Part shown: piece after piece, positions 47,360-59,290 of the stretch
Layout of the letters: each line of letters begins with the position of its first letter
Numbering within the stretch: the stretch's first letter is position 1
Origin: Maratus speciosus
Taxonomy: Eukaryota; Arthropoda; Arachnida; Araneae; Salticidae
Assembly (NCBI GenBank): GCA_963932465.1
Contig: OZ010795.1
Coordinates: 526,261,451-526,325,450, forward strand
Length of the DNA: 64,000 bases
Direction: 5' to 3'
Position numbers and translations under genes: made by a program
The notes under the pieces: generated by a model
Database searches by the model: none
Seen by the model: the letters and a program-made list of their open reading frames with translations, nothing else
Told to the model about the DNA's origin: nothing

Positions 47360-47485
47360 CTAGACAGCGTTTAGTGTCTGTACTGTACGTTTGTACTTGT
47401 CGAAATTTTCCGGCTCGGACCTGTTTATTTTTTCATTGTTTTCTTCAATGAAATCTGACACACCTTGCCCTGCAACACTCAGTTT
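47360..47485 (-). CDS. candidate terminal coding exon of a host gene
   Basis: On the minus strand a run of ten T ends in AG (acceptor at 47486-47487). Then comes an open frame of 41 codons ending in TAG: KLSVAGQGVSDFIEENNEKI followed by a charged segment and YKRTVQTLNAV. The other two frames close quickly. Base composition jumps to near-balanced GC against AT-rich flanks. The peptide is hydrophilic and not low-complexity, and I see no second copy in the window. ATTAAA (complement near 47284) lies about 75 bp downstream and could serve polyadenylation. I do not recognise the protein. Upstream exons would be at higher coordinates, but none was convincingly found. It could also be chance openness or a retroelement piece. 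Confidence 0.42.
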   Translation of the reverse strand, partial: KLSVAGQGVSDFIEENNEKINRSEPENFDKYKRTVQTLNAV

Positions 47486-47783
47486 CTAAAAAAAAAAGTC
47501 TATATTTATTAACTAATCTTAACTCATATTAAAATTCAAAGTCATTTAAATGAATATTTCACACATATAAATGCAAAAAGTATGTATTTCACTTTTTTAA
47601 AAGTGCATTTTTCACCTTTCAAAAAGTACATTTTTTAGCAATCCATGGAATACGCAATAATAACATTATTGATTAACATTATACATTCAAATGGAGAGCC
47701 AATACAGAAATTAATATATTTTAAAACTTAATAAACTCTTCCGCTTAATAAGTTGTTTGAATATGCAAGCTATTAAATTACCA

Positions 47784-48380
47784 ATTTACGTACCATTAAT
47801 TTGCATACATATTATTTCATGAAGACTTAAAAATTTAAGAAAAATGATTGCCTAAAGTTAAAACAGCTAAAATAGAATTTTAAAATTCAGTGAAGAAAAA
47901 AAATCATAAGCTCTAAAGAAAGAAGATTTTCCTGCATAGCACACCTTAATATAAAATGCAGAAGGCATTGTTGCTACCAAAATTTACGTACCATTAATTT
48001 GCATACATATTATTTCATGAAGACTTAAAAATTCAAGAAAAATGATTGCCTAAAGTTAAACCAGCTAAAATAGAATTTTAAAATTCAGTGAAGAAAAAAA
48101 AATCATAAGCTCTAAAGAAAGAAGATTTCCTTGCATAGCACACCTTAATATAAAATGCAGAAGGCATTGTTGCTACCAAAATTTACGTACCATTAATTTG
48201 CATACATATTATTTCATGAAGACTTAAAAATTCAAGAAAAATGATTGCCTAAAGTTAAACCAGCTAAAATAGAATTTTAAAATTCAGTGAAGAAAAAAAA
48301 TCATAAGCTCGAAAGAAAGAAGATTTTCCTGCATAGCACACTTTAATATAAAATGCAGAAGGCATTGTTGCTACCAAAAT
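47784..48380. repeat. three tandem copies of a ~199-bp unit
   Basis: The unit begins ttacgtaccattaatttgca and ends gcagaaggcattgttgctac. Unit ends fall at 47958, 48157 and 48355, so the period is about 199 bp. Copies are over 95% identical, so the amplification is recent compared with the other arrays. Confidence 0.95.
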
Positions 48381-48944
48381 TTGTTCATTTGGATCGATTA
48401 TCATTTAAAATTTTGAAATCGTAGAACTTTCAGGTTGGTTTCAAAACACAGACGTGCGTGGCACGTACATGCTGTGCGGCCGATGTCGAATGCATAGGGG
48501 ACTTAATTCAGAGGTTCCTTAAGAAAGAGGTCAGTAGTTTGATTCGAATTTCGACTGGAAAGATGGAGATCAGTGCGTGCGTAGCACGACATTTGTATAC
48601 TGCCAGATACATCGGGGAGCTAATTTAACTAAAAGTTCGATTACCAAATAAATATGTACTTCTTTACAAAAGATGAAAGAAAATGTAAGTTGAAATGGAG
48701 AACGGAGGTTAAATTCCAATTGCATATTTAAAAGCGACAAACACAGAAATCTCCATCATATTGCATTAGAATAACATCCTTCTGAAGATCACCATTTTAA
48801 AACTTTCTTAAATTTAAAAAAAAAAATATGAATTAGAGGCAATAATTACTTAAAAATATGTAAGCATGCGTTGTTGCCAGGGGAAATTTCACTAGTTGCA
48901 TACATGATTACTCGATGGCTGCTTCTAATATTTTATGGGTTCTT

Positions 48945-48981
<37 letters not shown>

Positions 48982-50130
48982 GAAAATTTCTACTGAACCT
49001 TTACAATTGTTAAAACTACAAACTACAGCTCTAAAATTAATCCATCTTTAATACACGTTCTTGTATGAATAACGTATTTTGTTAAAACTAATATTCTGAA
49101 ATTATCTTTAAAAAGTAAACCCTTCAAAATTTATTAGAAAGAAATAACAAGAAGTAACGGTTAGAAATAAATTTTCTTTATAAGTCAACGATAGTAAAAA
49201 TAGCATTCATAATAACGCGGGCCCTTTATCAATAATTGAAATCGAGTTGCACAACAATAGCCGAATGCAATAACACGTTAACAATGAACCCGTCCTTTGT
49301 CGAGTTAAAGTAATGCTGCTTTCTACCTATGGAAACCCGACATGAAATGTTTCCAAATCTACATGAACTATCAAAATTTCCATTGAAGATAATATTCTGC
49401 TTTTGAAGCGATCTATCAGTATTACATTACTCTATATTTTAGCTAAAAAATCTATTTCACATTTCCTGATACTTTTTCAAAACATTTTGAAGGTTTTCTC
49501 CATACTGGGATATAAAATGTAAGATTAAAAATACTATAGCATTAAATTTTTACTCATTCACTACAACAAATGTGAATATATATTTATTTATTAGTTTTTA
49601 GTTAATATTATTATTATTATTATTTTCATTTGTAAAACTACGGTGCGATTTCGGTTTAAGTTTTGAAGTAAAGAAATCAAACTGTACTATATCGGGTTAT
49701 ACGTTTTAAATCGTACTCATTTTATGAATGTTAAAAAATCATCTAGCACAACGAAAAACGCTATAAATCGTATAAATTATTTAAATTGTAGAGAAATCCA
49801 AAATCTGAGGTGCACTGTGACCTGCCTTCGTTTATCTTCATCAAATTTGCTGATTTCTACGCTTGATAAATTTGAATAGCAATAGTGTACACGTACAAAC
49901 CTACGTCTACCGTCTGACCACCTTAACACATACCTTTATTATTATAATTAAAAACGCATACAAGTATCAGATGTCTAATATCACACACTGTTGTATGGGC
50001 TTTGTCGTTATGGTATTTTTTCTTATTTGAATATTCAAAAAACGGTTATATCGCAAAAAAAGTATTTATTTCTTATGTCTGTTGTTTTGGCTATTCACAA
50101 ATTTTGTGAACAATCATAAATTTTATACGA
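48381..50130. other. AT-rich DNA, nothing clearly recognised
   Basis: At 48450-48620 two diverged neighbouring blocks share gtgcgtggcacg/gtgcgtagcacg and a following acatcgggg-like end. A long A run lies at 48950-48979. Near 49900-49925 the sequence gtctgaccaccttaa could be a TTAA element end, but no partner was found. Confidence 0.4.
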
Positions 50131-50720
50131 CGAAAAAATTATAACCTAAATATTTTATCCAGAAGCAATCTCTAAAGAAATGAAATTATCAAATAAAACG
50201 CAATATTACTCTTTTATCTAAAATTTAATACATTTATAAGCTATCTTTATTCCATTCACTCCTGCGAAATTAAATTCAAAAGTTGTATTAATTTCCACCG
50301 TTTTCTGACGATATCTGCTTTGAAATTTACGGATACTTTGTGTAAACTAAATACTTCAGACTTGAAGAAATTTCAAAGAAATTTCACCATGTATTTATAT
50401 CGAAAGAATGAAAGGTAAACATTTCGGTTGGATTAGAATATAACCTAAATATTTTATCAAGAAACAATTTCTAAAGAAATGAAATTATCAAATAAAACGC
50501 AATGTTACTCTTTTATCTAAAATTTAATACATTTATAAGCTATCTTTACTCCATTCACTCCTGCGAAATTAAATTCAAAAATTGTAATAATTTTCCCAGT
50601 TTTTCGAGGATGCCTTCTTTGATATTTACGGATACTTTGAGTAAAATAAATACTTCAGAATTCAAGAAATTTCAAAGAAATTTCAAGATGTATTTATATC
50701 GAAAGAATTAAAGTTGTAAT
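50130..50720. repeat. family X, two tandem copies (~303 bp)
   Basis: Positions 50140-50425 and 50443-50715 are close copies. Shared blocks include attataacctaaatatttta, gaaatgaaattatcaaataa and ttcactcctgcgaaattaaa. They belong to the dispersed family also seen at 46820. The 69-codon plus frame here is a by-product. Confidence 0.85.
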
Positions 50721-50745
50721 AGGAATAAAATCGAAATCATAAGTT

Positions 50746-51810
50746 CAGTCGTGGAAAAAAAAAGTAAACACCCCCTACTAACTCCTCAACAAATTATCGT
50801 AGACGAAAGTTATTGGTATCGAACGATTGGAAATAAAGTCTACCTTTAAATGATGCATATAAAATTTGCTTAGGGGGCCATCTACATATTAAAACGAATC
50901 CAAACTTAATTTTTTTCAATGGCAATATCCAATTTTAACGAGATATTTCAAATGTTTAGTTCAAACTATGCCTAGACACAAAATTTTAAGTCATTTCAAT
51001 GATAAATTTTAGAATTATAAAAATTGAAAATTTAGTGCTTCTAATGTTAAATTACATTTCGATATTTTTATTTATATCTCCTGCAATTATCTTCCTAATG
51101 TGCTAATTTTTTGAGTAACAATAATACTAATACACCCAAACATAAATACGCTGAATTTACAATTTTTATAATTTTATGATATAAATTATGAATTATGAAA
51201 TTAATATTCGAAAACATTATGAATTGCAACCTACAATTTTTTTGATTGATTTAGATTTATTAAGTCCTGCTTTATGGAAATCTAAAATTTCACATTTTTC
51301 TTCCAAGTAGTTTCAAATTTATGCTTAAAAAACGGCAAAATGGTGGTTTAAGGGGCCGTCTATGATAGAAGTGACTAGATATTTTGAAATTTCTTATGCT
51401 ATCCCGTAATCTAGCAGGCTTCAGTGACTGCGTGAGTGACGCTGATGGTGCCTTGATCAAGAAGAGGGCTCTCTTGGTTTACAATCGAGTACTGAACTTC
51501 AATTTGGATACAGCCCTTAAAATACGCTCGTTTTAAAATAATTAATTTCTCGGAAACTTATGGTACTAATTGCATAAAAATTTGTTTTTAGGCTACGCGA
51601 AGGGTGTAGATTTCATTTATGCTGTCAGAATTGTGCACTTCTATTGAAAAAAAAAAACAAAGTTATGGTGCGTTTTAATATGTAGATAGCACCTAAGCAA
51701 ATTATACATGCATCATTTAAAAGTAGACTTTATTTCCAATCGTTCGGTACCAGTAACTTTCTTCTACGATAATTTCTTGAGGAGTTAGTACACATCTTTT
51801 TTTTTTTTTA
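50746..51810. mobile_element. foldback Tc1-type MITE, about 1.06 kb
   Basis: The left end CAGTCGTGGAAAAAAA matches a common Tc1-type terminus. The arms (about 50770-50925 and 51660-51797) are inverted copies with ctaactcctcaacaaattat, gaacgattggaaataaagtc and tctacatattaaaacg shared. The right terminal bases are lost in a T run. The centre holds no recognisable coding region. Confidence 0.75.
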
Positions 51811-52252
51811 ATTATTCTTTAATTATTTGTCTAAAATTCATGGTTGATGTTTTTAACACTTCAGAAGCATTATTTTTGCTTTATCCACGTTTTACACACG
51901 GTCACAAATAAGCTTTATTATCATGTAAAAGCATACATAAACGTCTGAAATCTGTTATCAAAATTTATTACCGACAGTGTTGTTACAAATTTTGTTTTCA
52001 CATGAAACAAATTTTACACAAAGAAAAATAATTGAACACTATTTTTGACGGTGTGAAATGAAACCTCACTTTTAATACATTAAAGACATTTTTATGCTTA
52101 TTATATTAAAACAATTAGGGGAAAATAAACATAAATCAAAACTTTAAAATGGTGGCGTATGACAGCTATAGAAATAGTTTTAAAATATAAGATATGTATA
52201 TATTGTACAGTTTAAATGATTTATGTTTTGATGTTGTGTGAATTTTAAACTA
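51811..52252. other. AT-rich DNA, nothing recognised
   Basis: No structure is recognised. Confidence 0.5.
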
Positions 52253-52254
52253 TA

Positions 52255-53871
52255 CAAGGCGATTCTAAATTCATTGTAAAAAATTTAAGTATTGGTGCAG
52301 GACACTCTAACAATCATTTAATGTATAGGAATGTACTGGCGCAAGTGACGCGATGAGGTACAAGCACCAGGGGCAAAATTTGGCCTCTTATTTAATTTCA
52401 AAATTTCCCATTCATACAAAAAAATTCCTATACTATTCTTTTGTCTATTTAAAACAGCTGAACAGGTACTGAACAGGTGAACAGCATTGAGGGGTTTTCC
52501 AGCTGATAACAGTTTAACACCCAGACTAGGAATTGAAATATCTTATGTTTTATGAGCCATTGGGAAAATTTAATTGTAGTTTAGAACTACTTCAGAAATA
52601 AATTAAGAAATTAAAAGAGGAATTAAGAAGTTAAGAAATTAAGATAAATAAGTTAATTAAGTTAAGACTTAAGATAAATAAATGGAAAATATTTTAAAAG
52701 ATTATTTAAAATGGTCTATCTGTAGTTATAAAACTACTATATAAGGATAAAAAGAGAGAAAGATTTAAAAGTTAGCACTGTTCAGAGTTACTCTCGCCAA
52801 GCTTGGGCAGGAAAAGCTGAAAGGAGGTAGCAAAGCCACATTAACCAAAAAAGGGGGATTTTCAGAGCCATACATTTTTTTTCTTCTATATACCAATATA
52901 GTGATAATATAGCTTTTCCTTTTACATTAAAGAAGATTGAAATAATCAATCTTAGTGTGGTGTACCCAGAGATTACTGTGTGTCCATAATAATGGAGAAC
53001 CTAGGGCGTTTACGGTGGTGGGGCTCGAAGGCGTCATAATCAGGAATCTCCGCTATTATTTCGTTTAGAAGATCGAAGATTTTACTATAGAATTTTTTAA
53101 CCAGGTTGCTGATGCGCTTACGCAGGGTGATGGTTTTGAGATCTCTTCGGACATCTGAATTACGTAAGTAACGTGATGCGTTACGAACTATGCGCAAGTG
53201 TCTGTTATGCAAACGACTTAAGTTGTCCATGGAAGTCCTGCAAGTGTAGCCCCAGACCGGACTAGCATAAGGTTATAATCGGAAGAATACATGAGTTATA
53301 GAGAACGAGTTTTGTATAAACTGAGTGGGATTTGCTATTGAGAAGAGGTTTAATTGAATTGAAAGCTCCAACGACTTTCCCTCTAATAGAAAGAATGTGC
53401 TTGCCCCAAGTTAAACGGCGATCAAGGATGACCCCAAGATGTTTAGCTTGGTGTGATTACATAAAGAAAAAATTCTTCTTTGAAAATTTCCGGTATGAAA
53501 TCGAAATTTTTGAATTAAACCCCCCCGCAAAACTGGCAAATCTGTCAAACAAAGGAAATACATAAAAATGAATAAAAAATGCCAGTTTCCGCTTTTATTA
53601 ATTCAAAAATTTTGATTTCATACCGGAAATTTTAAAATAAGAATTTTTTCTTTGTTTAATCATGAAATGTCTGTCTTAAATAAGGGAAATAATAGTACAG
53701 GAATTTCCCGGTATGAGAGAGAAATTTTATAATAAAAAAGGGCCCAATTGCACCCCGTGTGTTTTTACCTCAACGCGTCACTTGCGCCCATTCATTCCTA
53801 TACAATAAATGACTGTTACAGTGTCCTGTACCAACCCTTAAAGTTTGTACCATGAGTTTAGAATCACCCTG
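52255..53871. mobile_element. 1.6-kb TA-flanked DNA element with captured LINE fragment
   Basis: Flanked by TA (52253-52254 and 53872-53873). The TIR extends over about 110 bp: CAAGGCGATTCTAAATTCAT at left against CAGGGTGATTCTAAACTCAT read inward from the right. The inner blocks ggtgcaggacact, atgtataggaatg and ggcgcaagtgacgcg are shared. An inner palindrome (tttccggtatgaaatcg) lies at 53466-53640. A Jockey-type RT fragment sits inside. Confidence 0.85.
52970..53460 (-). pseudogene. Jockey-type LINE reverse transcriptase, C-terminal fragment
   Basis: On the minus strand the series HLGVILDRRLTWGKHI, then AFNSIKPLLNS, YTKLVLYNSCILPI, then after a frameshift a VWGYTC-equivalent, and MDNLSRLHNRHLRIVRNASR with RKRISNLVKKFYSKI and a basic Pro-rich end (EPHHRKRPRFS). 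This order is the thumb and C-terminal region of non-LTR reverse transcriptases of the Jockey group. At least one frameshift lies near 53260-53270. The N-terminal endonuclease and catalytic RT core are missing, so it is a 5'-truncated dead copy. The region below 52970 is probably its 3' UTR. Confidence 0.8.
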
Positions 53872-53964
53872 TATATATATATATATATATATATATCAAT
53901 CATATATTTTAAAATTATTTCTATAGATGTCAAATAACATACATATATATATATACATAGCGAT

Positions 53965-54125
53965 ATATATCTGACGACGCGGTGCTGTATTTAAATATAA
54001 GATAATGAGGTATTATTGTTTAGAATTCTAGAAATAAACCGTGAATAACAGATGGAGCAAATTATTGGCCGTGTTTATGTTATGTGAAAAGCTGCTATAA
54101 CATTCGCAAACGCGATTAAAGCTTG
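53965..54125 (+). repeat. LTR-like repeat, copy 1
   Basis: Shared with 62594-62755: tgacgac..cggt, aatataagat..gaggtattat, aataaaccgtgaataa, attattggccgtgtt and gctataac. The order with a tga-start, a tail at gctataaca and a following tcgcaaacgcgatt could be a short LTR followed by a primer-binding region, but no internal region is present. It may be a solo LTR. Confidence 0.4.
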
Positions 54126-54399
54126 GATGCAAAAAAACAATAAATTTATTCTTCAAAAAACGTTAAACTGATCGTGATCACATTTTATGTAAGAGAAAAA
54201 AATCAAAACATCAGAGGAAAGATCTCTTCCCTAATACTTTAGGTGGACTTAAAATACTAACATCTTTATGTATACAGGATGCCCCCGAATTCGTGGTCCA
54301 AACTGTAACGGAAGATAAAGTATACATAAAGAATCAAATTTGGTATAGTAATGTAGAATCGGAAATGAAAAGTTTTAGCAAAATCAAAAAATGCGCAGG

Positions 54400-54560
54400 A
54401 AATACAAAACAAAAGAGATTTATTGACATAAGTATTACAGTAAGTGTTCAAATGTGCCCCTACTAACATCGATACATACATCGACACATGGCAGCGTAAA
54501 ACAAGTGATTGGTGTACCCTTTCGAAGGTTCCAGGTGTCTCATCTATGTGACACCGGTTT
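54400..54560 (-). pseudogene. mariner-type transposase C-terminal end (minus copy)
   Basis: On the minus strand the order ETPGTFERVHQSLVLRCHV, then a duplicated short segment, GAHLNTYCNTYVNKSLLF matches the same C-terminus as the plus copy. It reads toward the left end of the element. The catalytic part is absent. Confidence 0.5.
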
Positions 54561-54564
54561 ACTC

Positions 54565-54700
54565 TGATGAGGACCTTATTGCAAGACTTTCATCTGTTGC
54601 TGCAAATGTTCCGGAAACACTTGGAATCTGTGAAAAGTTACTCTAATCACTCTCTAGACGCTGCCAGTTGCACATTTGAGCATTTGCTGTAATTGTTATG
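54565..54700 (+). pseudogene. mariner-type transposase C-terminal end (plus copy)
   Basis: The frame reads DEDLIARLSSVAANVPETLG, then ICEKLL, a stop, SLSRRCQLHI and a stop. The pattern DLIARI..AA..V..TPG.FERVR.S..RRC..C is a common C-terminus of arthropod mariner-type transposases. Two stops show that it is dead. The catalytic core is absent. Confidence 0.55.
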
Positions 54701-54879
54701 TCAATAAAATGCTCGTTTTAATTACCTCCGCATTTCTTGTTTTTCGCCAAAAATTTTTCATTTCCGAGCTCAAACATTCGTATATTAAAATTGCTTTTTT
54801 ATATGTACTTATCTTCCCTTAAAGTTTGACCGCTGAATTCTTTGGCACCCTGTATATATATAATCAGATATAATGTGCC

Positions 54880-55335
54880 AGTATCATTAAAAATGATACA
54901 CAGTTACAATCTATCAACATTGTATTTGCTTATGCGAAAACATGTTTAAAATATATTTTAGACGATAAAAATGAAATATATCGTAAAATTCACATTAAAA
55001 AGCAATCTTTAAAGAAATGAAACTAATCAGATACAATGTAATAATTTTGCATAATATTTCATAAATTTTCAAGACATTTGCTACATGTTAACTTAGCGAA
55101 ATTATATTTATAAGTGGAATAATTTTTCTCCATACGCTGAAGATGTCTGTTATGCTGTTTACTGATAATTTTAGCAAACAAGTACTCCAGACTTCAAACA
55201 ATTCCGAAAAATTAAATCATGCATTCAATAATTTTAAATCGAATAAATAAATGATAAACATTTCGGTTGCATTTCGTATGAAATAGAATGTATAAGAATC
55301 TTCAAAAAGAGGATCTTTATAACCAGCAGAATTTG
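54880..55335. repeat. family X, copy at 54.9 kb
   Basis: Shares the gaagatgtctgttatgctgt, caagtactccagacttcaaa, gcattcaataattttaaatc and gataaacatttcggtt landmarks in the same order as the other copies. Diverged; non-coding. Confidence 0.6.
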
Positions 55336-55713
55336 TAAATAGATAACAGTCCCATTAATATTTAACCTGCATTATTAAATTAATATTCTGAATTTAATAC
55401 ATACTGTACTTAATGAATTGAAATGCAAACTTTGTTTAAATAAATAATTCACACTAGTTTTCCTTATAATTAAGATGAGAATATGTTATATGATTTAAAG
55501 TGATTCTTAATTACTAAAAGTTGTGAATCAAACTTTGTCTTTTATATTAAAAATTTTAACGCATAAGAAATGTTAAAACAAACAAAATATTTCCATACGA
55601 AATTACATGTACTTTATTGGATCTGCCAAAAGCTTTATTACCTCGTAAAAGAAAATAGAAATATCTATTACACTATCGTCATAACTTCGCTGGTAATATT
55701 TTATTTGTGTATT
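55336..55713. other. AT-rich DNA, nothing recognised
   Basis: No structure is recognised. Confidence 0.5.
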
Positions 55714-57620
55714 AGGTAGCTTTCATTACAAAAAGCTACCTATTGCAGCCGTTCGGAGGAAAGCGATTTCAAAAAATTTTGGTATATTTTCATCGATCAT
55801 GACCCCCAGACCCCGAAACCACCCTCCGTTCAAAAGTTGATATATATATATATATATATATATATCTGAAATTTGTCACACTGTAACTCTCGTATTTATA
55901 AACCGATTTGGATGAAATTTCATGTATACATAGTACATACAAATGTCTCGACCGAGTTCATTGGCCAGCATCATCCGCCATCTTCTTTCAAAATGGCGGC
56001 CATTTAAAATTTTTTTTTAAGTTAAAAATTGAAATTTGGTACCAAAAAATTGAAAATTAAAAAATATTTTTTTCTTATGTATTTCACCTTGATACAAAGA
56101 TTCCGGAGCAGTTTTTGTTTCGGTTATATCTTAAAAAATGGCTGAGTTATAGCACTTTGAATTTCTAGCGTGGCTGACATTTTGAAACGACCTGATTTTT
56201 GTCACGCGATAACAGGCGTATTTATGAACCGATTTGGATGTACCTTGGTGTATACATAGTGCATACCAATGTCTCGACCGAATTCGTTGGCCAGCTTCAT
56301 CCGCCATCTTGTTTCAAAATGGCGGCCATTTAATTTTTTTTTACTATTTAAATTTGAAATCTGGTATCAAAAAATTAAAAATTAAAAAATATTTTTTTTC
56401 TTATGTGTTCAAAATGGCGGCCATTTAAAAAAATTTTAATTTTAAATGAAATACTAAGAAATTGGAAAATGAAAAAGATTTTTTTGTATGTGTTTGACCT
56501 TAATACAAAGATTCCGGAACAGATTTTGTTTCGTCTATATCTAGAAAAACGGCTGAGTTATAGCATTTTGAATTTCTATTGTGGCTGACATTTTGAAACG
56601 ACCTGATTTTTGTCACGCAATAACAGGCGTATTTATGAATCGATTTGGATGTAGCTTGGTGTGTACATAGTACATGCCAATGTCTAGATCGAGTTCCATG
56701 GCCAGCTTCATTCGCCAAATTGTTTGAAAAGGGCTGCCATTATAAAAAAAAAAAAATTTTAAATTTAAAATTAAGTATCAAAAAATTGGAAAATAAAAAA
56801 GATTTTTTTTATGTGTGTGACCTTGATACAAAGTTTCCGCAGCAGTTTTTGTTTCGTCTATATCTTAAAAAATGGTTGAATTATAGCACCTTGAATTTCT
56901 AGCATGGCTGACATTTTGAAACGATCTGATATTTGTCACGCGATAACACGTGCATTTATTAACCTATTTCGATGTAAGAAGGCATGTGGACAGTATATAT
57001 CAATGTCTTGCCCAGATTCGCTGGCCAGCTTTATCAGCCATCTTGTTCCAAAATGGCGACCAGTAAATAAAAAAATATATTTGAAGTAAGGTGCAAAAAA
57101 ATTAGAAATTGAAAAGGGTTTCTTTTTTAAGTATTTGGCCTTGATATAAGGATTCCGGCGCATTTTTTGTTTTGAATTTATCTTAAAAAATGGCTCAGAT
57201 ATAGCAGTTTGAATTTCTAATGCGTGTGACATTTTTAAAAATCTGATTTTTTGCCTGCGACAGAACTCGTATATATCAACCTATTCCGATGTGAGTGAGC
57301 ATGTGCACAGGAATTACTAAGGTCTCGACCAAGTTCATTGGTTAGCCTCATCCACCTTGTTGTCTTAAAATGGCAGGCACTTCAATGTATCGCCGAATTT
57401 GGCAACCAAATATAAGTTATTTTAAATAAAAGCAGCTTGGATAAAGATGACTAATTTCGCTAAATTCTCATTCATAATGATTTAGTATTAATAAAAATTA
57501 GTATTGAATCTCCTATAACCGGTTTTACTAAATTGAGATTTGTGCGTTTAAATAATATAAGCTGGCTTTTTTTAAAATAAGGAATATGAAAGCTACCTCG
57601 TGCCGGGAGGACTTTTTTTT
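55714..57620. mobile_element. Helentron/HINE-like element, second copy
   Basis: The start (AGGTAGCTTTC, then aaaagctacctattgcagcc, then gttcggaggaaagcgatttc) and the (TA)n tract at 55838-55864 match copy 1 at 40465. About five ~330-bp units follow, near 55900, 56227, 56640, 56960 and 57275. The end has GAAAGCTACCT and a shortened hairpin (gtgccgggaggac) before a T run. Open frames of 60-100 codons here are repeat by-products. Confidence 0.75.
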
Positions 57621-58547
57621 ATGTAAGAGTAAATAAATTACAAAATTGTTTTAAGAAAATAATTATTAAAAACAGTTTTTAATATATAATTTTAACAATG
57701 CATCGAATCCACACTCAAAACGTAAAACACAAAGGAAATTTAATGCTATTATACCGAAGCAACTCATTCATTAAAAGATACATTTTCTTTTATTCTAAAT
57801 GTAATAAAGTTTCAAATTCAGGAAAACATGTAATAAAAAATTGCGTAGACCTATGAATAATATCTCATCATGTTACAGGAGTATGCCTTATAAAATTAAA
57901 TATTAATTACCTGTGGGTGTATATTTTTGCTATGTTTACTGATACACTACTTTTGCTATTATATTTTATTTATACCATACGAATCTAAACTGATTTAAAC
58001 ATTCACTGTTGAGAACAACTAGATTCAAGCTTGAAGAAAAATGTTATAAACTTTTAGTTTTTAAATAGACAAAAGATAATTGAAATAGCGCCAAGTATCA
58101 GAAGTTTGTTTAGAGTATTTCAAAAAGTGCATTAAACTTTTGAGAAAAATAAAGAGTCGTTTCTCGTCGATATAAAGTATTCTTAAATGCGCAATTTTTC
58201 CTTAAATAGTCACATTTGCAGTCTTTAGAAAGACAATTTTAGATTCTATTTACACATAATTTTTTTTTTCTTTGGAGTTAGTCTATTGTTAAAAGATTTT
58301 CTTTTGACAAAAAAGAGTGATTATTTCATGAAAAAAAATATCTTTTTGACAAAAGATATGGAACTACAGTCTGTTCTACACAGGAATAATTTTCTGCTGC
58401 ATAATTTATATTACACCATAGATATGTAGTATATTTGATGCAATTTATTTCAACACAACTATCGTGAAGATTAAACATTATTTGTGAGCCTCTGTGAGTT
58501 TTTCTTTTTATTCGCAATTGAAATTTATATTACCTTATGTCTCTCGT

Positions 58548-58940
58548 TCTTTTGCAAGCATGTTGTTTATGCAAGTATGTTCTTTATAAATTGTTCTTTT
58601 CCAACTAAGCAACTTGAAATTATTTATAAATTATTTCTAACGACTCATTATTATGATATGTGTAATTTTCACTACGGGGTTAAAAAAAATTAAATATAAA
58701 CTAGATCTAAAGGAAATGGGTCGATTTAACACAGTCGTCTTTTTGAATGCTGATCACGTACTTTTGCAAGTATGTTGTTTATAAATTGCTCTTTTGCAAG
58801 TAAGAAACCTTGAAATTAGTGATAACGACTTATTATCCTGATATGCGGAATTTTCCCTACGCCACGGCGTTAAAAAAATTATTTAATCTAGAGCTAATTG
58901 AAATGGGTCGACTTAATAAAGTCGTCTCTTTGAATGTTAC
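58548..58940. repeat. two tandem copies of a ~195-bp unit
   Basis: Landmarks ttgcaagtatgttgtttata..., a cgactcattatt/cgacttattatc block, gaaatgggtcga(t/c)ttaa and gtcgtctttttgaatg occur twice with an offset of about 190 bp. Confidence 0.7.
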
Positions 58941-59212
58941 TAAGAGAAGTATCTTGAAGCAGGTATAGTAAAAGAAGAAATAACACAGATTTCGGTCAAC
59001 ATATTCATAAATACTCTTCGAAGTTGATAAATATTTTCTCCTTTTTTTGAAAATGACTATTTTTAGGAAGCTGAATTAAATGTAGTACACACCTATAATA
59101 CAGTAACAGAGGTGCAACAGACTCTATTTTCCGAAATGAAGAAATGCGAAAATGCACCTTTCCTGTTTCTTCAAAAAAATGTTGCTTGAGTTAAATGTGT
59201 TGGCAGAGAGCC

Positions 59213-59290
59213 GCCCAGATAGCTCAATTGGGAAGGAATTTTCAATTAAAACTAGAATTCCAGATTCCAAGTTCCAGGAAGCGCACCTTT
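59213..59290 (+). repeat. possible tRNA-derived SINE head
   Basis: The patch has CAGATAGCTCAATTGGGAAG, close to a tRNA A box (TAGCTCA.TTGG). About 35 nt later is a degenerate B-box-like attccaagttcc. The spacing is suitable for a pol III promoter, but the B box is poor and no intact tRNA fold is evident. Confidence 0.3.

Larger units (their letters stand above)
54275..54852. mobile_element. double-ended mariner-type relic
   Basis: Flanked by TA (54273-54274 and 54853-54854). TIRs are CAGGATGCCCCCGAATTC at left against CAGGGTGCCAAAGAATTC read inward from the right, continuing through ggaagataa. Both halves carry the C-terminal part of the same transposase in opposite directions. On the plus strand it is DEDLIARLSSVAANVPETLG; on the minus strand ETPGTFERVHQSLVLRCHV followed by GAHLNTYC. 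The element is thus two 3' halves joined head to head. Confidence 0.7.

Noticed and set aside
49795..49925. Open minus-strand stretch (RYVLRWSDGRRRF...) considered as an exon
   Set aside because: No good splice donor or acceptor, and the edge ttaaggtggtcagacg looks like the end of a TTAA element, so it was not called as coding.
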